Below, piece after piece: positions 47,388 through 56,900 of a DNA stretch of 64,000 nucleotides. Source of the stretch: Chelatococcus composti. Its GTDB lineage: Bacteria > Pseudomonadota > Alphaproteobacteria > Rhizobiales > Beijerinckiaceae. A program made the translations under genes and the position numbers. The notes beneath the pieces are model-generated. The model did no database searches. It was not told the origin of the DNA and saw nothing but the letters and a program-made list of their open reading frames with translations. Location of the stretch: NCBI RefSeq assembly GCF_014201415.1, contig NZ_JACHEH010000001.1:124001-188000 (forward strand). Reading direction: 5' to 3'. How positions within the stretch are numbered: position 1 is the stretch's first letter; the number at the start of each line of letters is the position of its first letter.

Positions 47388-47687
47388 ATGAACCGCAAGA
47401 CCCTGAAATTTCTCGCCATTCCGCTGGCCTGCGTCACCATCGGCGCGAGCATAATCGCCACCACCGGCGAGGCCGAGGCGCGCTGGCGCGGCCGCTACGG
47501 CGGGGCTGTGGCCGCCGGTGTCATTGGCGGCCTTGCCCTCGGCGCGCTCGCGGCCTCGGCGGCCCGGCCCTCCTATGCCTATCCGGCGCCGGTCTATGTC
47601 GACGGCCCCTACTGTTACAAGGTTCGCGAGCGCGTCTTCGTGCGCGGCTATGGCTGGACCACGCGGCGCACCACGGTCTGCGAGTAA
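47388..47687 (+). CDS. Small exported Gly/Ala-rich protein, copy 1
   Basis: 99 residues with a signal peptide (FLAIPLACVTIGASIIATTGEAEA). The mature part has RWRGRYGG, then a hydrophobic Gly/Ala-rich stretch (AAGVIGGLALGALAASAA), a Tyr/Pro segment, and a conserved C-terminus RVFVRGYGWTTRRTTVCE. The pattern is that of a small envelope protein. The nearby gene at 47892 is a paralogue. The family has no known function. A terminator follows. Confidence 0.75.
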   Translation: MNRKTLKFLAIPLACVTIGASIIATTGEAEARWRGRYGGAVAAGVIGGLALGALAASAARPSYAYPAPVYVDGPYCYKVRERVFVRGYGWTTRRTTVCE

Positions 47688-47713
47688 TCCGCGTGTGCTC
47701 CGCCGTCAACGCG

Positions 47714-47750
47714 AGAACGCCGGCGACCTCCTCGTCGGCGTTCTTCTTTA
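47714..47750 (+). terminator. Rho-independent terminator after copy 1
   Basis: AGAACGCCGGCGA (47714-47726) pairs with TCGTCGGCGTTCT (47732-47744) with one G.U pair and a five-base loop, then TCTTTATT. It lies just downstream of the exported-protein gene. Confidence 0.8.
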
Positions 47751-47891
47751 TTCCATCGTCCGGAAATTGCCGCAGTGACGGCCGATGAATGGGAACAGGG
47801 ACGGTTCATCCGGCGTTCAGCCGCACGGAACTAGCATCCTGGCGATCGCTCTGAAGGGAGTGCCCGGCACTCCCGTTTTGGGAGAAGAACC

Positions 47892-48248
47892 ATGACGTTC
47901 CCGTTCAAGGCTCGAAAGGTCGCGGCGCTCGGCCTTGCCGGCTTGACGCTGGCTGGCGCCTTCGCCGCCACCACCGGAGAGGCCGAGGCGCGCTGGCGCC
48001 GCGGCAACCCGGGAGCGGCCGTGGCTGCAGGCATCATTGGCGGCCTCGCCGTCGGCGCGCTGGCCGCCTCGGCGGCACGGCCGGCCTACGGCTATCCCGT
48101 GCCCGTCTACGACTACGGTCCGCCGCCTTATGCCTACGGGCCGGGGCCGGTCTACTACGACTACGGGCCGGAATGCTTCGTGAAGACCCGCCGGGTGTGG
48201 GTGGACGGCTGGGGCTGGCGCATGCGCCGCGTCACGGTCTGCGACTGA
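47892..48248 (+). CDS. Small exported Gly/Ala-rich protein, copy 2
   Basis: 118 residues, a paralogue of the 47388 gene. It has the same signal-peptide end (AATTGEAEARWRRG), the same AAGIIGGLAVGALAASAARP segment, and the C-terminal RVWVDGWGWRMRRVTVCD. The middle has repeated Tyr/Pro motifs (YDYGPPPYAYGPGP). The ATG at 47892 follows GGGAGAAG. The two genes probably arose by tandem duplication. Confidence 0.75.
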   Translation: MTFPFKARKVAALGLAGLTLAGAFAATTGEAEARWRRGNPGAAVAAGIIGGLAVGALAASAARPAYGYPVPVYDYGPPPYAYGPGPVYYDYGPECFVKTRRVWVDGWGWRMRRVTVCD

Positions 48249-48275
48249 CTGCCCGCCCGCCAAGACGACCCCGCC

Positions 48276-48319
48276 AAGACGAAAGGCTCCGCCGGGAGAC
48301 CGGCGGAGCCTTTCGTCTT
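48276..48319. terminator. 19-bp perfect-stem bidirectional terminator
   Basis: AAGACGAAAGGCTCCGCCG (48276-48294) and its exact reverse complement (48301-48319) flank a six-base loop. The stem includes runs that read as T-rich on both strands. It lies between the convergent small-protein gene and the MFS gene and can serve both. Confidence 0.85.
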
Positions 48320-48337
48320 TCCGAGACTGGCTGGGGT

Positions 48338-50017
48338 TCAGTTCTCGTACTTGAAGATGTCGCGATCCTTCGTCTCGGGCACGAAGAGCAGGCCGATGAC
48401 GAACGTCATCAGGGCGATCGCGATGGGGTACCAGAGGCCGTAGTAGATGTCGCCCGTCGCGGCCACCATGGCGAAGGCGGTCGTCGGCAGGAAGCCGCCG
48501 AACCAGCCGTTGCCGATGTGATAGGGCAGCGACATGCCCGAGTAGCGGATGCGCGTCGGGAAGAGCTCGACGAGCTGGGCGGCGATCGGCCCGTAAACCA
48601 TCGTCACGAAGATGACGAGCAGCGTCAGGATGGCGACGATGGCAACTGTGTTCATCTTCGCCGGATCGGCCTTGGCCGGGTAGCCGGCGGCGCGGATCAT
48701 CTCGGTGAGCTTGGCGTTGAAGGCCGCGCTCTGCTCCTTGAAGGCGGCGTCGTCGACCGCCTTGCCATCGAACGAGGCGATGACCTGGTCGCCGACCTTG
48801 ACCCGCGCGATCGTGCCGGCAGGCGCCGCCTCGTTTGAGTAGTTCACCGAATTGCGGGCGAGGAAGCTCTTGGCGATATCGCACGAGGAGCGGAATTGCG
48901 CCGTGCCCACCGGGTTGAACTGGAACGAGCACTCCGACGGATCGGCGATGACCGTGACCGGCGCGCTGGCCTGGGCCGCCGCAAGGTCCGGGTTGGCGAA
49001 CTTCGTCAGTCCGTTGAACAGCGGGAAGTAGGTGATCGCCGCGATGAGGCATCCCCCGAGGATGATCGGCTTGCGGCCGATCTTGTCGGAGAGCCAGCCG
49101 AAGACGATGAAGAACGGCGTGCCGATGGCGAGCGACAGGGCGATGAGGATGTTCGCCGTTGCGGCGTCGACCTTGAGCGTTTGGGTGAGGAAGAAGAGGG
49201 CGTAGAACTGGCCAGTGTACCAGACCACCGCCTGACCCGCCGTGCTGCCGAAGAGCGCGAGCAGGGCGACCTTGGCGTTCTTCCACGTGCCGAAGGCCTC
49301 CGTCAGCGGCGCCTTGGACTGCGTGCCCTCTTCCTTCATCTGCTTGAAGGCGGGCGATTCCTGGAGCTGCAGGCGGATCCAGATGGAGATGCCCAGCAGC
49401 ACGATCGAGATCAGGAACGGAATGCGCCAGCCCCACGCCGCGAAGGCTTCCTCGCCCACATAGGTGCGCGTGCCCAGGATGACGATGAGCGACAGGAAGA
49501 GGCCGAGCGTCGCCGTCGTCTGGATGAAGCTGGTGTAGTAGCCGCGCCGGCCCTGCGGCGCATGTTCAGCCACGTAGGTTGCCGCGCCGCCGTACTCGCC
49601 ACCGAGCGCCAGGCCCTGCACCAGGCGCAGCACAATGAGGATGACCGGTGCAAGCAGGCCCCATGTCGCGTAGCTCGGAAGGATGCCGACAATGAAGGTC
49701 GACATGCCCATGAGCACGATGGTGACGAGGAACGTGTACTTGCGGCCGACGAGATCGCCGAGGCGGCCGAAGACGAGCGCGCCGAACGGCCGCACGGCGA
49801 AGCCGGCGGCAAAGGCCATCAGGGCGAAGATGAACCCTGCGGTAGGATTGACGCCGGAGAAGAACTGCGCGGCGATGATCGCGGACAACGAGCCGTAGAG
49901 ATAGAAATCATACCATTCAAAGATGGTACCGAGCGAGGAGGCGAAGATGACCTTCTTCTCCTCCCGGCTCATCGCACGGGTCTTTACACCCGTGGCCGTT
50001 GCGTTTGCCATGCTCAT
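48338..50017 (-). CDS. MFS metabolite:H+ symporter (MHS family)
   Basis: 559 residues with about 12 membrane helices. The early FEWYDFYLYGSLS, RPFGALVFGRLGDLVGRK and LVQGLALGGEYGGAATYVAEHAP motifs are typical of the YhjE/ProP-like metabolite:H+ symporters. It probably takes up an organic acid or osmolyte; the substrate is unknown. Between the sixth and later helices (residues about 345-450) is a long polar insert with two cysteines (SECSFQF, SSCDIAK), probably a periplasmic domain. The ATG at 50017 follows GGGAGCC. Confidence 0.9.
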   Translation of the reverse strand: MSMANATATGVKTRAMSREEKKVIFASSLGTIFEWYDFYLYGSLSAIIAAQFFSGVNPTAGFIFALMAFAAGFAVRPFGALVFGRLGDLVGRKYTFLVTIVLMGMSTFIVGILPSYATWGLLAPVILIVLRLVQGLALGGEYGGAATYVAEHAPQGRRGYYTSFIQTTATLGLFLSLIVILGTRTYVGEEAFAAWGWRIPFLISIVLLGISIWIRLQLQESPAFKQMKEEGTQSKAPLTEAFGTWKNAKVALLALFGSTAGQAVVWYTGQFYALFFLTQTLKVDAATANILIALSLAIGTPFFIVFGWLSDKIGRKPIILGGCLIAAITYFPLFNGLTKFANPDLAAAQASAPVTVIADPSECSFQFNPVGTAQFRSSCDIAKSFLARNSVNYSNEAAPAGTIARVKVGDQVIASFDGKAVDDAAFKEQSAAFNAKLTEMIRAAGYPAKADPAKMNTVAIVAILTLLVIFVTMVYGPIAAQLVELFPTRIRYSGMSLPYHIGNGWFGGFLPTTAFAMVAATGDIYYGLWYPIAIALMTFVIGLLFVPETKDRDIFKYEN

Positions 50018-50304
50018 GGCCGAGGCTCCCTGGAACGTTCCATGACCTGCGGCCGGCCGAGGGCGGCAAACAATGCCGCGCGGCAGCCGGACCTCCGACC
50101 CCCTGCCGCGCGGTCTTGCGATCGAGGAGACGATCGGTGGATCTGGCGCCCACGGCCGCCCGACAACGGGCTTTCCCTCATTCGGCGGGGACAGCCCCCC
50201 GCGCCGCTTCCGCCACTGCTCGCAGTGCGGAAGATGAATGAAAGCTTAAGCGGAGGGGTTTCTGCTGTCGCTCGACAATTGGTCGTCGTTCCAAAGTCTT
50301 AAGT
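50018..50304. other. Intergenic region upstream of the MFS gene
   Basis: About 290 bp without a supported gene. It contains GC-rich sequence near the MFS start and a more AT-rich part near 50236 (GAATGAAAGCTTAAG). Presumably it holds the MFS promoter; no boxes were assigned. Confidence 0.35.
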
Positions 50305-50324
50305 GCACCGCAATAGTGCGGTGC
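50305..50324 (-). terminator. Hairpin downstream of rlmB, possible terminator
   Basis: GCACCGCA and TGCGGTGC form an 8-bp perfect stem with a four-base loop, 17 bases past the rlmB stop. There is no T-run on the minus strand, so intrinsic termination is only possible. Confidence 0.45.
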
Positions 50325-50341
50325 AATATTTCCGGCCTTGT

Positions 50342-51169
50342 TCAGCCCAAGGCGCGGCTCGCCGCATAGAGGGCGATGGCGGCGGCGTTGGAGACGTTGA
50401 GGCTCTTGATGGCGCCCGGCATGTCGAGACGCGCGAGGTGGCTGCACCGCTCGCGGGTCAGCTGCCGCAGCCCCTTGCCCTCGGCGCCGAGGACGAGGCC
50501 GAGCGGCCGGGAGAGGGGGATGTCGCCGAGGGGCGTCGGCCCGGCCGAATCAAGGCCGACGAGCTGGAAGCCGCGCTCGCGCAGGGCGAGCATCGCCTCC
50601 GCGAGATTGCGCACCACGACGAAGGGGACGTGTTCGAGCCCGCCCGAGGCGGACTTGGCGAGCACGCCTGTGGCAGCGGGGCTGTGGCGTGCCGTGGTGA
50701 CGATGGCCGCGACGGAGAAGGCTGCGGCCGTGCGCACGATGGCGCCGACGTTGTGCGGGTCGGTGATCTGGTCGAGGACGAGGATGAGCGAATCCGCCGG
50801 CAGCGAATCGATGGTGGGGGAGGGAAGCGGATCGGCCTCGAGCAGCAGGCCCTGGTGGACGGCATCGGGCTCCAGCAGCCGGTCGATATCGGCGGGGCGG
50901 ACGATCTCGGGTGTGATCGGCAGGCGCCCGAATCGCTCGAGCAGCCGCTTGTGAGCGTTCTCGGTGGCCATGAGACGGCGGGCCCTGCGCCGGGGATTGG
51001 CGAGCGCTTCCACAACGGGATGCCAACCGTAGATGATCGCGACATCGATGCTGCCGGGCGGGCCGGAGCGGCGCTGCGGGCGCGGGCCGCGCGCGCCTGA
51101 CGCCTGTTTTCCCTTGCGGGGCTGCTGTCTGGTCGTCTGCCGGGCCGGCGGGGCCTTGTCGTTGCTCAT
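50342..51169 (-). CDS. rlmB: 23S rRNA 2'-O-ribose methyltransferase RlmB (TrmH family)
   Basis: 275 residues. A basic, disordered N-terminus (RKGKQASGARG) precedes the TrmH/SpoU knot domain: LILVLDQITDPHNVGAIVRTA, LVLGAEGKGL and the C-terminal SLNVSNAAAIALY. RlmB methylates G2251 of E. coli 23S rRNA; RlmB versus another TrmH member cannot be fully settled. The ATG at 51169 follows the longer frame's shadow. It is divergent from the tRNA-Tyr gene. Confidence 0.88.
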   Translation of the reverse strand: MSNDKAPPARQTTRQQPRKGKQASGARGPRPQRRSGPPGSIDVAIIYGWHPVVEALANPRRRARRLMATENAHKRLLERFGRLPITPEIVRPADIDRLLEPDAVHQGLLLEADPLPSPTIDSLPADSLILVLDQITDPHNVGAIVRTAAAFSVAAIVTTARHSPAATGVLAKSASGGLEHVPFVVVRNLAEAMLALRERGFQLVGLDSAGPTPLGDIPLSRPLGLVLGAEGKGLRQLTRERCSHLARLDMPGAIKSLNVSNAAAIALYAASRALG

Positions 51170-51363
51170 CGTTCTGGTCCGAGATTGGTCGCGCCTCCTG
51201 TGGCACGAGAGCGTCGTGGATGCCAGTTGGTTTTGTGTTGACACCGGCAATCGGCCTCACCATAAGAGGCCCCGCGCTGTCGGCGCTGTCGCGTTCCGAA
51301 GGTTTTCGTGAAAGCAAGCGGCGGCTCGACGCGCCGCCCGGCGGTGCTTCCGAGGATTGTGTC

Positions 51364-51448
51364 GGAGGGGTGCCCGAGTGGTTAAAGGGGACGGACTGTA
51401 AATCCGTTGGCTACGCCTACGTTGGTTCGAATCCAACCCCCTCCACCA
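51364..51448 (+). tRNA. tRNA-Tyr (GUA)
   Basis: An 85-nt class II tRNA: acceptor GGAGGGG/CCCCTCC, anticodon stem ACGGA/TCCGT around CTGTAAA (anticodon GTA), long variable arm, T arm GTTGG/CCAAC, encoded CCA. It lies 19 bp before tRNA-Gly. Confidence 0.97.
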
Positions 51449-51467
51449 TTCCCGAAGCAGCCAGTGC

Positions 51468-51541
51468 GCGGGTGTAGCTCAATGGTAGAGCAGCAGCCTT
51501 CCAAGCTGATGACGAGGGTTCGATTCCCTTCACCCGCTCCA
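51468..51541 (+). tRNA. tRNA-Gly (UCC)
   Basis: A 74-nt tRNA: acceptor GCGGGTG/CACCCGC, D arm GCTC/GAGC, anticodon loop CTTCCAA (anticodon TCC), T arm AGGG/CCCT region, encoded CCA. It is probably co-transcribed with tRNA-Tyr and perhaps tuf. Confidence 0.96.
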
Positions 51542-51781
51542 CCGCCTTTCCCAACGCATCGCTGAGCATTCTCTTGCGGGGTCGAAGCCGGGGCGGCGCG
51601 TCAACGGACGGGACTCGACAATCCTGGCCGGCTCGGGATAAAGGCTCGCCTCCGAGCTCCTCGGGGTCCGGTGGGGAAAATTCACGGACCCCGGGCAAAT
51701 TCGCTCTTGAAGTATGGGGCGAAGGGTCTTAATCGACCGCAACCCAAAAGCCACACGTGCAGAGGCGTCTAGGATCCTACG

Positions 51782-52972
<1,191 letters not shown>

Positions 52973-53189
52973 GCCAGGCACAAGGCCGCGCGCCGATAAA
53001 CCGGCGCCGGCCTCTTCGGGGTCGGCCCAAGGGGCTGGTCCGCGGAGGATGTCCACTGCCTCGCGAAGCGGCTTTGCTGGGCGGCGGCAATGGGATATAG
53101 GAGGCGGCGGTCACGTCGTCTCCGCTGCACCGGGCAGATTCGCCCGGTGCAGAGAAGCCGGTGGGCGACGTCGATCCGCCGGTTCCGCT

Positions 53190-53266
53190 AGGAGTGTAGC
53201 TCAACTGGTTAGAGCACCGGTCTCCAAAACCGGGGGTTGGGGGTTCGAGTCCCTCCACTCCTGCCA
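53190..53266 (+). tRNA. tRNA-Trp (CCA)
   Basis: A 77-nt tRNA: acceptor AGGAGTG/CACTCCT, D arm GCTC/GAGC, anticodon stem CCGGT/ACCGG around CTCCAAA (anticodon CCA), encoded CCA end. It precedes secE, as in many bacteria. Confidence 0.97.
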
Positions 53267-53429
53267 GCGGATTTTTCGAGTGGCTCTTGTCCCGCGTGTC
53301 AAGAAGCCTGCTTGGGCCGGACCGATTGACGGCGTGTGACCGCAACGGCACGCGCCGCGTTGTGATTCGAGGCGGTCGCGCGCGCTGTTGCGACGAGAGG
53401 CGGGGGCGAAGCCCGCGGACGTGAGGACG

Positions 53430-53627
53430 ATGGCAAAGACGAACCCGTTCGAATTCCTGCAGCAGGTCCGTAACGAGGCGGCCAAGGTCACCTGGCCCAC
53501 GCGCAAGGAGACCATGGTCACGACTGCCATGGTCTTCGTCATGGTGATCATTGCGGCGCTGTTCTTCCTCGCTGCCGATCAGATCATCCGCTTCGGCGTC
53601 GGCCTGATTCTCGGTGTCGGACGCTGA
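53430..53627 (+). CDS. secE: Protein translocase subunit SecE
   Basis: 65 residues with the SecE pattern: FEFLQQVRNEAAKVTWPTRKE (amphipathic helix) then one membrane helix (TTAMVFVMVIIAALFFLAADQ). It is an essential part of SecYEG. The ATG at 53430 follows GAGGACG. nusG follows 12 bp later, in the usual secE-nusG order. Confidence 0.96.
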   Translation: MAKTNPFEFLQQVRNEAAKVTWPTRKETMVTTAMVFVMVIIAALFFLAADQIIRFGVGLILGVGR

Positions 53628-53639
53628 GGGGAGAAAGTC

Positions 53640-54173
53640 ATGAGCTATCGCTGGTACATCGTCCACGCCTATTCCAACTTTGAGAACAAGGTGGCGCAGT
53701 CCCTGCGCGACCAGGCGCAGCAGCGTGGGCTCGAGGACAAGTTCGAGGAGATCCTCGTTCCGACCGAGAAGGTCGTGGAGGTTCGCCGCGGACGCAAGAT
53801 CGACACCGAGCGCAAGTTCTTCCCCGGCTACGTGCTGGTGAAGTGCGACCTCACGGACGAGGTCTACCATCTCATCAAGAACACGCCGAAGGTCACCGGC
53901 TTCCTCGGCGCCGACAAGTCGAAGCCGCTGCCGATCCCGGACCACGAGGCCGAGCGCATCAAGGGCCAGGTGGCCGAGGGCGTCGAGCGGCCGAAATCCT
54001 CGCTGCATTTCGAGGTGGGCGAGCAGGTGCGCGTCGCCGACGGCCCCTTCGCCTCGTTCAGCGGCGTGGTGGAGGAGGTGGACGAGGCGCGCGCCCGGCT
54101 CAAGGTGGCGGTCTCGATCTTCGGCCGCGCCACGCCCGTCGAGCTCGAATACGGGCAGGTCGAGAAGCTCTGA
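53640..54173 (+). CDS. nusG: Transcription termination/antitermination factor NusG
   Basis: 177 residues with the NGN domain (RWYIVHAYSNFENKVAQSL, FFPGYVLVKCDL) and a C-terminal KOW motif (VGEQVRVADGPFASFSGVV). It controls RNA polymerase elongation and Rho-dependent termination. Followed here not by rplK but by two other genes. Confidence 0.97.
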   Translation: MSYRWYIVHAYSNFENKVAQSLRDQAQQRGLEDKFEEILVPTEKVVEVRRGRKIDTERKFFPGYVLVKCDLTDEVYHLIKNTPKVTGFLGADKSKPLPIPDHEAERIKGQVAEGVERPKSSLHFEVGEQVRVADGPFASFSGVVEEVDEARARLKVAVSIFGRATPVELEYGQVEKL

Positions 54174-54197
54174 CGCAGCTTCCATCCGTTCGTCGTC

Positions 54198-54220
54198 ATG
54201 GCCGGGCCCGTCCCGGCCAT
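54198..54220. terminator. Hairpin after nusG, a dispersed-repeat-type sequence
   Basis: ATGGCCGGG and CCCGGCCAT form a 9-bp perfect stem with a five-base loop, 24 bases past the nusG stop. The wider sequence CGTCATGGCCGGGCCCGTC resembles a repeat family common between genes in Hyphomicrobiales. It may terminate nusG transcripts; there is no clear T-run. Confidence 0.5.
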
Positions 54221-54338
54221 TCGCGTTTCAGGCGCCTGTTCTTGCCGCACGGGCGCCGGCCTCGCGTAGTACCGGGATAACACCTTCGCCCGTCCGCCGG
54301 CCTGTAGCCTTCCTCCCGCACCAGCAAGGGAGGAAACG

Positions 54339-54923
54339 ATGTCGGGCAAGCGCATCCTGATGATCGTCGGCGATTTCGGCGAAGACTACGAGATCATGGT
54401 GCCGTTCCAGGCCCTGCTCGCCGTCGGCCACACCGTGCACGCCGTCTGTCCGGACAAGAAGGCGGGTGATGCGGTGGCCACCGCCATCCACGATTTCGAG
54501 GGCCAGCAGACCTATTCGGAGAAGCGCGGCCACAATTTCACGCTCAACGCCACCTTTGCGGAGATTGATCCGGCGTCCTACGACGCGCTCGTCATTCCCG
54601 GCGGCCGGGCGCCCGAGTACCTGCGCCTCAACGAGCGGGTCGTCGCGTGCGTGCGGCACTTCTTCGAGGCCGGCAAGCCGGTGGCGGCCATCTGCCACGG
54701 CGCGCAGCTCCTTGCCGGCGCGGGCGTGCTGAAGGGGCGCACCTGCTCGGCCTATCCGGCCTGCCGGGCCGAAGTGGAGCTTGCGGGCGGCACCTATGCT
54801 GACATCCCCATCGATGCCGCCGTGACGGACGGAAACCTGGTCTCGGCACCGGCCTGGCCGGCCCACCCGGCCTTCATCGCGCAGTTCCTCGCCGTGCTGG
54901 GCACGGAGATCCGCCACGGATGA
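54339..54923 (+). CDS. DJ-1/PfpI family protein
   Basis: 194 residues of the DJ-1/PfpI fold. It begins [15 protein letters not shown] and has the nucleophile elbow AICHGAQLL, with the nucleophile Cys. Family members include glyoxalases, deglycases and stress proteases; which this is cannot be told. The ATG at 54339 follows GGAGGAAACG. It is placed between nusG and rplK, where these factors are usually adjacent. Confidence 0.9.
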   Translation: MSGKRILMIVGDFGEDYEIMVPFQALLAVGHTVHAVCPDKKAGDAVATAIHDFEGQQTYSEKRGHNFTLNATFAEIDPASYDALVIPGGRAPEYLRLNERVVACVRHFFEAGKPVAAICHGAQLLAGAGVLKGRTCSAYPACRAEVELAGGTYADIPIDAAVTDGNLVSAPAWPAHPAFIAQFLAVLGTEIRHG

Positions 54924-55017
54924 CGGCCGCTCCCGGCGCGGGATCGCGCGGCGGTCTTGCGTTTCACCTGCCCGGTGGCGCTAGACTGTCGCTGCCGACG
55001 GAAGGGGAGGGACCGCG

Positions 55018-55398
55018 ATGTGCAGGCTCTTCGTGAACGCCGATCCGCAGCTTTGGGAAACGCGGCTGCGGTCGGTCCGACTCAACGGCTTCTCCACCAG
55101 CGTTCGCCTCGAGAATCTCTACTGGCACGTGCTGGAGGAGATCGCGGCACGCGACGGCATGAGCGTTTCGCAGCTGCTCGGCCGCCTCTACGAGGAGTTG
55201 CTGGAGACGCGCGGCGAGGTGGAGAACTTCGCCTCGTTCCTGAGAGTCTGCTGCGGACGCTACCTGATGCTGCAGCTCGCCGGCGACGTGCCGCGCAATC
55301 CAGCCCAGCCCATCGCCGGGCTGGATGCCGACGCCATCCTTGCCCGCGAGGCACGCCGCCTCACACGGCCGCAGGGCTCCCTGATGCCGGCGGCGTGA
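55018..55398 (+). CDS. Ribbon-helix-helix (RHH_4) domain protein
   Basis: 126 residues. The central part (TRLRSVRLNGFSTSVRLENLYWHVLEEIAARDGMSVSQLL) is an RHH-type DNA-binding or dimerisation domain of the alphaproteobacterial RHH_4 family; the N-terminal Cys-Arg-Leu-Phe is also typical. Its target is unknown. The ATG at 55018 follows GGGAGGGAC. It is followed by a terminator, then rplK. Confidence 0.85.
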   Translation: MCRLFVNADPQLWETRLRSVRLNGFSTSVRLENLYWHVLEEIAARDGMSVSQLLGRLYEELLETRGEVENFASFLRVCCGRYLMLQLAGDVPRNPAQPIAGLDADAILAREARRLTRPQGSLMPAA

Positions 55399-55403
55399 AC
55401 GCC

Positions 55404-55430
55404 GGAAGCCGTCAGGGGGCTTTCTTTTCC
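55404..55430 (+). terminator. Rho-independent terminator after the RHH_4 gene
   Basis: GGAAGCC (55404-55410) pairs with GGCTTTC (55418-55424) with one G.U pair and a seven-base loop, then TTTTCC. It separates the insert from the ribosomal-protein operon. Confidence 0.6.
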
Positions 55431-55620
55431 GTCCGTTATGGTGTAGGCGATCCGCCGTCCCCGAAAGGGACAACCATCCGCGGGAGGCACGTCCGGTTCG
55501 CCAGCCGGAAGAAAGCGTGCCGCGACCGCGATCTCCAACCATCCGCCGCCTGCGGTTTCGTGGCGCGGCGGACTTTGCGTTGCACGCCCTGGCAGGCGGG
55601 CGACGCCGAGTGAGCATCCC

Positions 55621-56049
55621 ATGGCGAAGAAAATCACGGGTTACGTGAAGCTTCAGGTGCCGGCGGGCGCGGCCAATCCGTCGCCGCCGATCGGCCCTGC
55701 GCTCGGCCAGCGCGGCCTCAACATCATGGAATTCTGCAAGGCCTTCAACGCGAAGACCGCGCAGATGGAGAAGGGCATGCCGATTCCGGTGATCATCACC
55801 GTGTATCAGGACCGCTCCTTCACCTTCGAGATGAAGCAGCCGCCGGTCTCCTACTTCCTCAAGAAGGCCGCCAAGCTGGAGAAGGGCTCCAAGACCCCGG
55901 GTCGCGGCACGGTCGGCAAGGTCACGCGTGAAGCGCTGCGCGAGATCGCCGAGAAGAAGATGTCGGACCTCAACTGCGACACCGTCGATGCCGCGGTGGC
56001 GATGATCGAAGGCTCGGCCCGTTCGATGGGCCTCGAGGTCGTGGGCTGA
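55621..56049 (+). CDS. rplK: Ribosomal protein L11
   Basis: 142 residues with the L11 signature: [36 protein letters not shown] and the C-terminal [13 protein letters not shown]. It forms the GTPase-associated centre. It begins the rplK-rplA pair, with rplA starting 11 bases after its stop. Confidence 0.98.
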   Translation: MAKKITGYVKLQVPAGAANPSPPIGPALGQRGLNIMEFCKAFNAKTAQMEKGMPIPVIITVYQDRSFTFEMKQPPVSYFLKKAAKLEKGSKTPGRGTVGKVTREALREIAEKKMSDLNCDTVDAAVAMIEGSARSMGLEVVG

Positions 56050-56060
56050 GGAGAGCGTTC

Positions 56061-56759
56061 ATGGCTAAGATTGCAAAGCGCGTGGCCGCCAGCCGCAACG
56101 GCATCGACCGCACCAAGCTCTACGCGCTCGAAGAGGCCGTGAAGCTCGTCAAGGAGCGGGCTACGGCCAAGTTCGACGAGACGATCGAGGTGGCGATGAA
56201 CCTCGGCGTCGATCCGCGTCACGCTGACCAGATGGTGCGTGGCGTCTGCCAGCTGCCGAACGGCTCGGGTCGTACGGTGCGCGTCGCCGTCTTCGCGCGC
56301 GGGCCGAAGGCTGACGAGGCGAAGGCTGCCGGTGCCGACATCGTGGGCGCCGAGGATCTGCTCGAGCGTATCCAGGGCGGCACGATTGACTTCGACCGCT
56401 GCATCGCGACGCCGGACCTCATGCCGCTCGTCGGCCGTCTCGGCAAGGTGCTGGGCCCGCGCGGCCTCATGCCGAACCCGAAGGTCGGCACGGTGACGAT
56501 GGACGTTGCGGGGGCCGTGAAGGCTGCCAAGGGCGGCGCTGTCGAGTTCCGCGTCGAGAAGGCGGGCATCGTTCACGCCGGCGTCGGCAAGGCCTCGTTC
56601 GAAGTTGAGAAGCTCGTCGAGAACATCCGCGCCTTCGCTGACGCTGTCGCCAAGGCGAAGCCCTCTGGCGCCAAGGGCACCTACATCCAGCGCATCGCCA
56701 TCTCGTCGACGATGGGCCCGGGTGTGAAGGTTGAGCCGTCGACGGTCATCGGCGCCTGA
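56061..56759 (+). CDS. rplA: Ribosomal protein L1
   Basis: 232 residues with [22 protein letters not shown] and the C-terminal [20 protein letters not shown]1 binds the L1 stalk rRNA and in E. coli represses its own rplK-rplA message. GGAGAG precedes the ATG. A hairpin follows closely. Confidence 0.98.
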   Translation: MAKIAKRVAASRNGIDRTKLYALEEAVKLVKERATAKFDETIEVAMNLGVDPRHADQMVRGVCQLPNGSGRTVRVAVFARGPKADEAKAAGADIVGAEDLLERIQGGTIDFDRCIATPDLMPLVGRLGKVLGPRGLMPNPKVGTVTMDVAGAVKAAKGGAVEFRVEKAGIVHAGVGKASFEVEKLVENIRAFADAVAKAKPSGAKGTYIQRIAISSTMGPGVKVEPSTVIGA

Positions 56760-56766
56760 TTTTGAC

Positions 56767-56793
56767 AGGACCGCGGCCTGACGCCGCGGTCCT
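56767..56793 (+). terminator. Hairpin just after rplA
   Basis: AGGACCGCGGC and GCCGCGGTCCT form an 11-bp perfect stem with loop CTGAC, seven bases past the stop. There is no T-run after it. It could be a Rho-type terminator, an attenuator or an RNase processing site. Confidence 0.6.
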
Positions 56794-56872
56794 CGCCCAT
56801 CGCGGGGCCGGTTCTGCGAGGGCTGGCCGTGCATGGATGGAACCGATCCAGGCGACTTCTGCGCATGCCCCC

Positions 56873-56900
56873 TTGGCAAACAGCGTGCAAGGCGTTAAAT
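56873..56900 (+). promoter_or_regulatory. Candidate promoter of rplJL
   Basis: TTGGCA (56873-56878), 16 bases, TTAAAT (56895-56900): five and four of six matches to the consensus boxes. It lies in the long gap before rplJ. Supported by position only. Confidence 0.45.

Noticed and set aside
47817..49436. A 539-codon frame in another reading frame of the MFS gene
   Set aside because: His/Arg/Pro-rich composition and no similarity; the MFS frame is evident.
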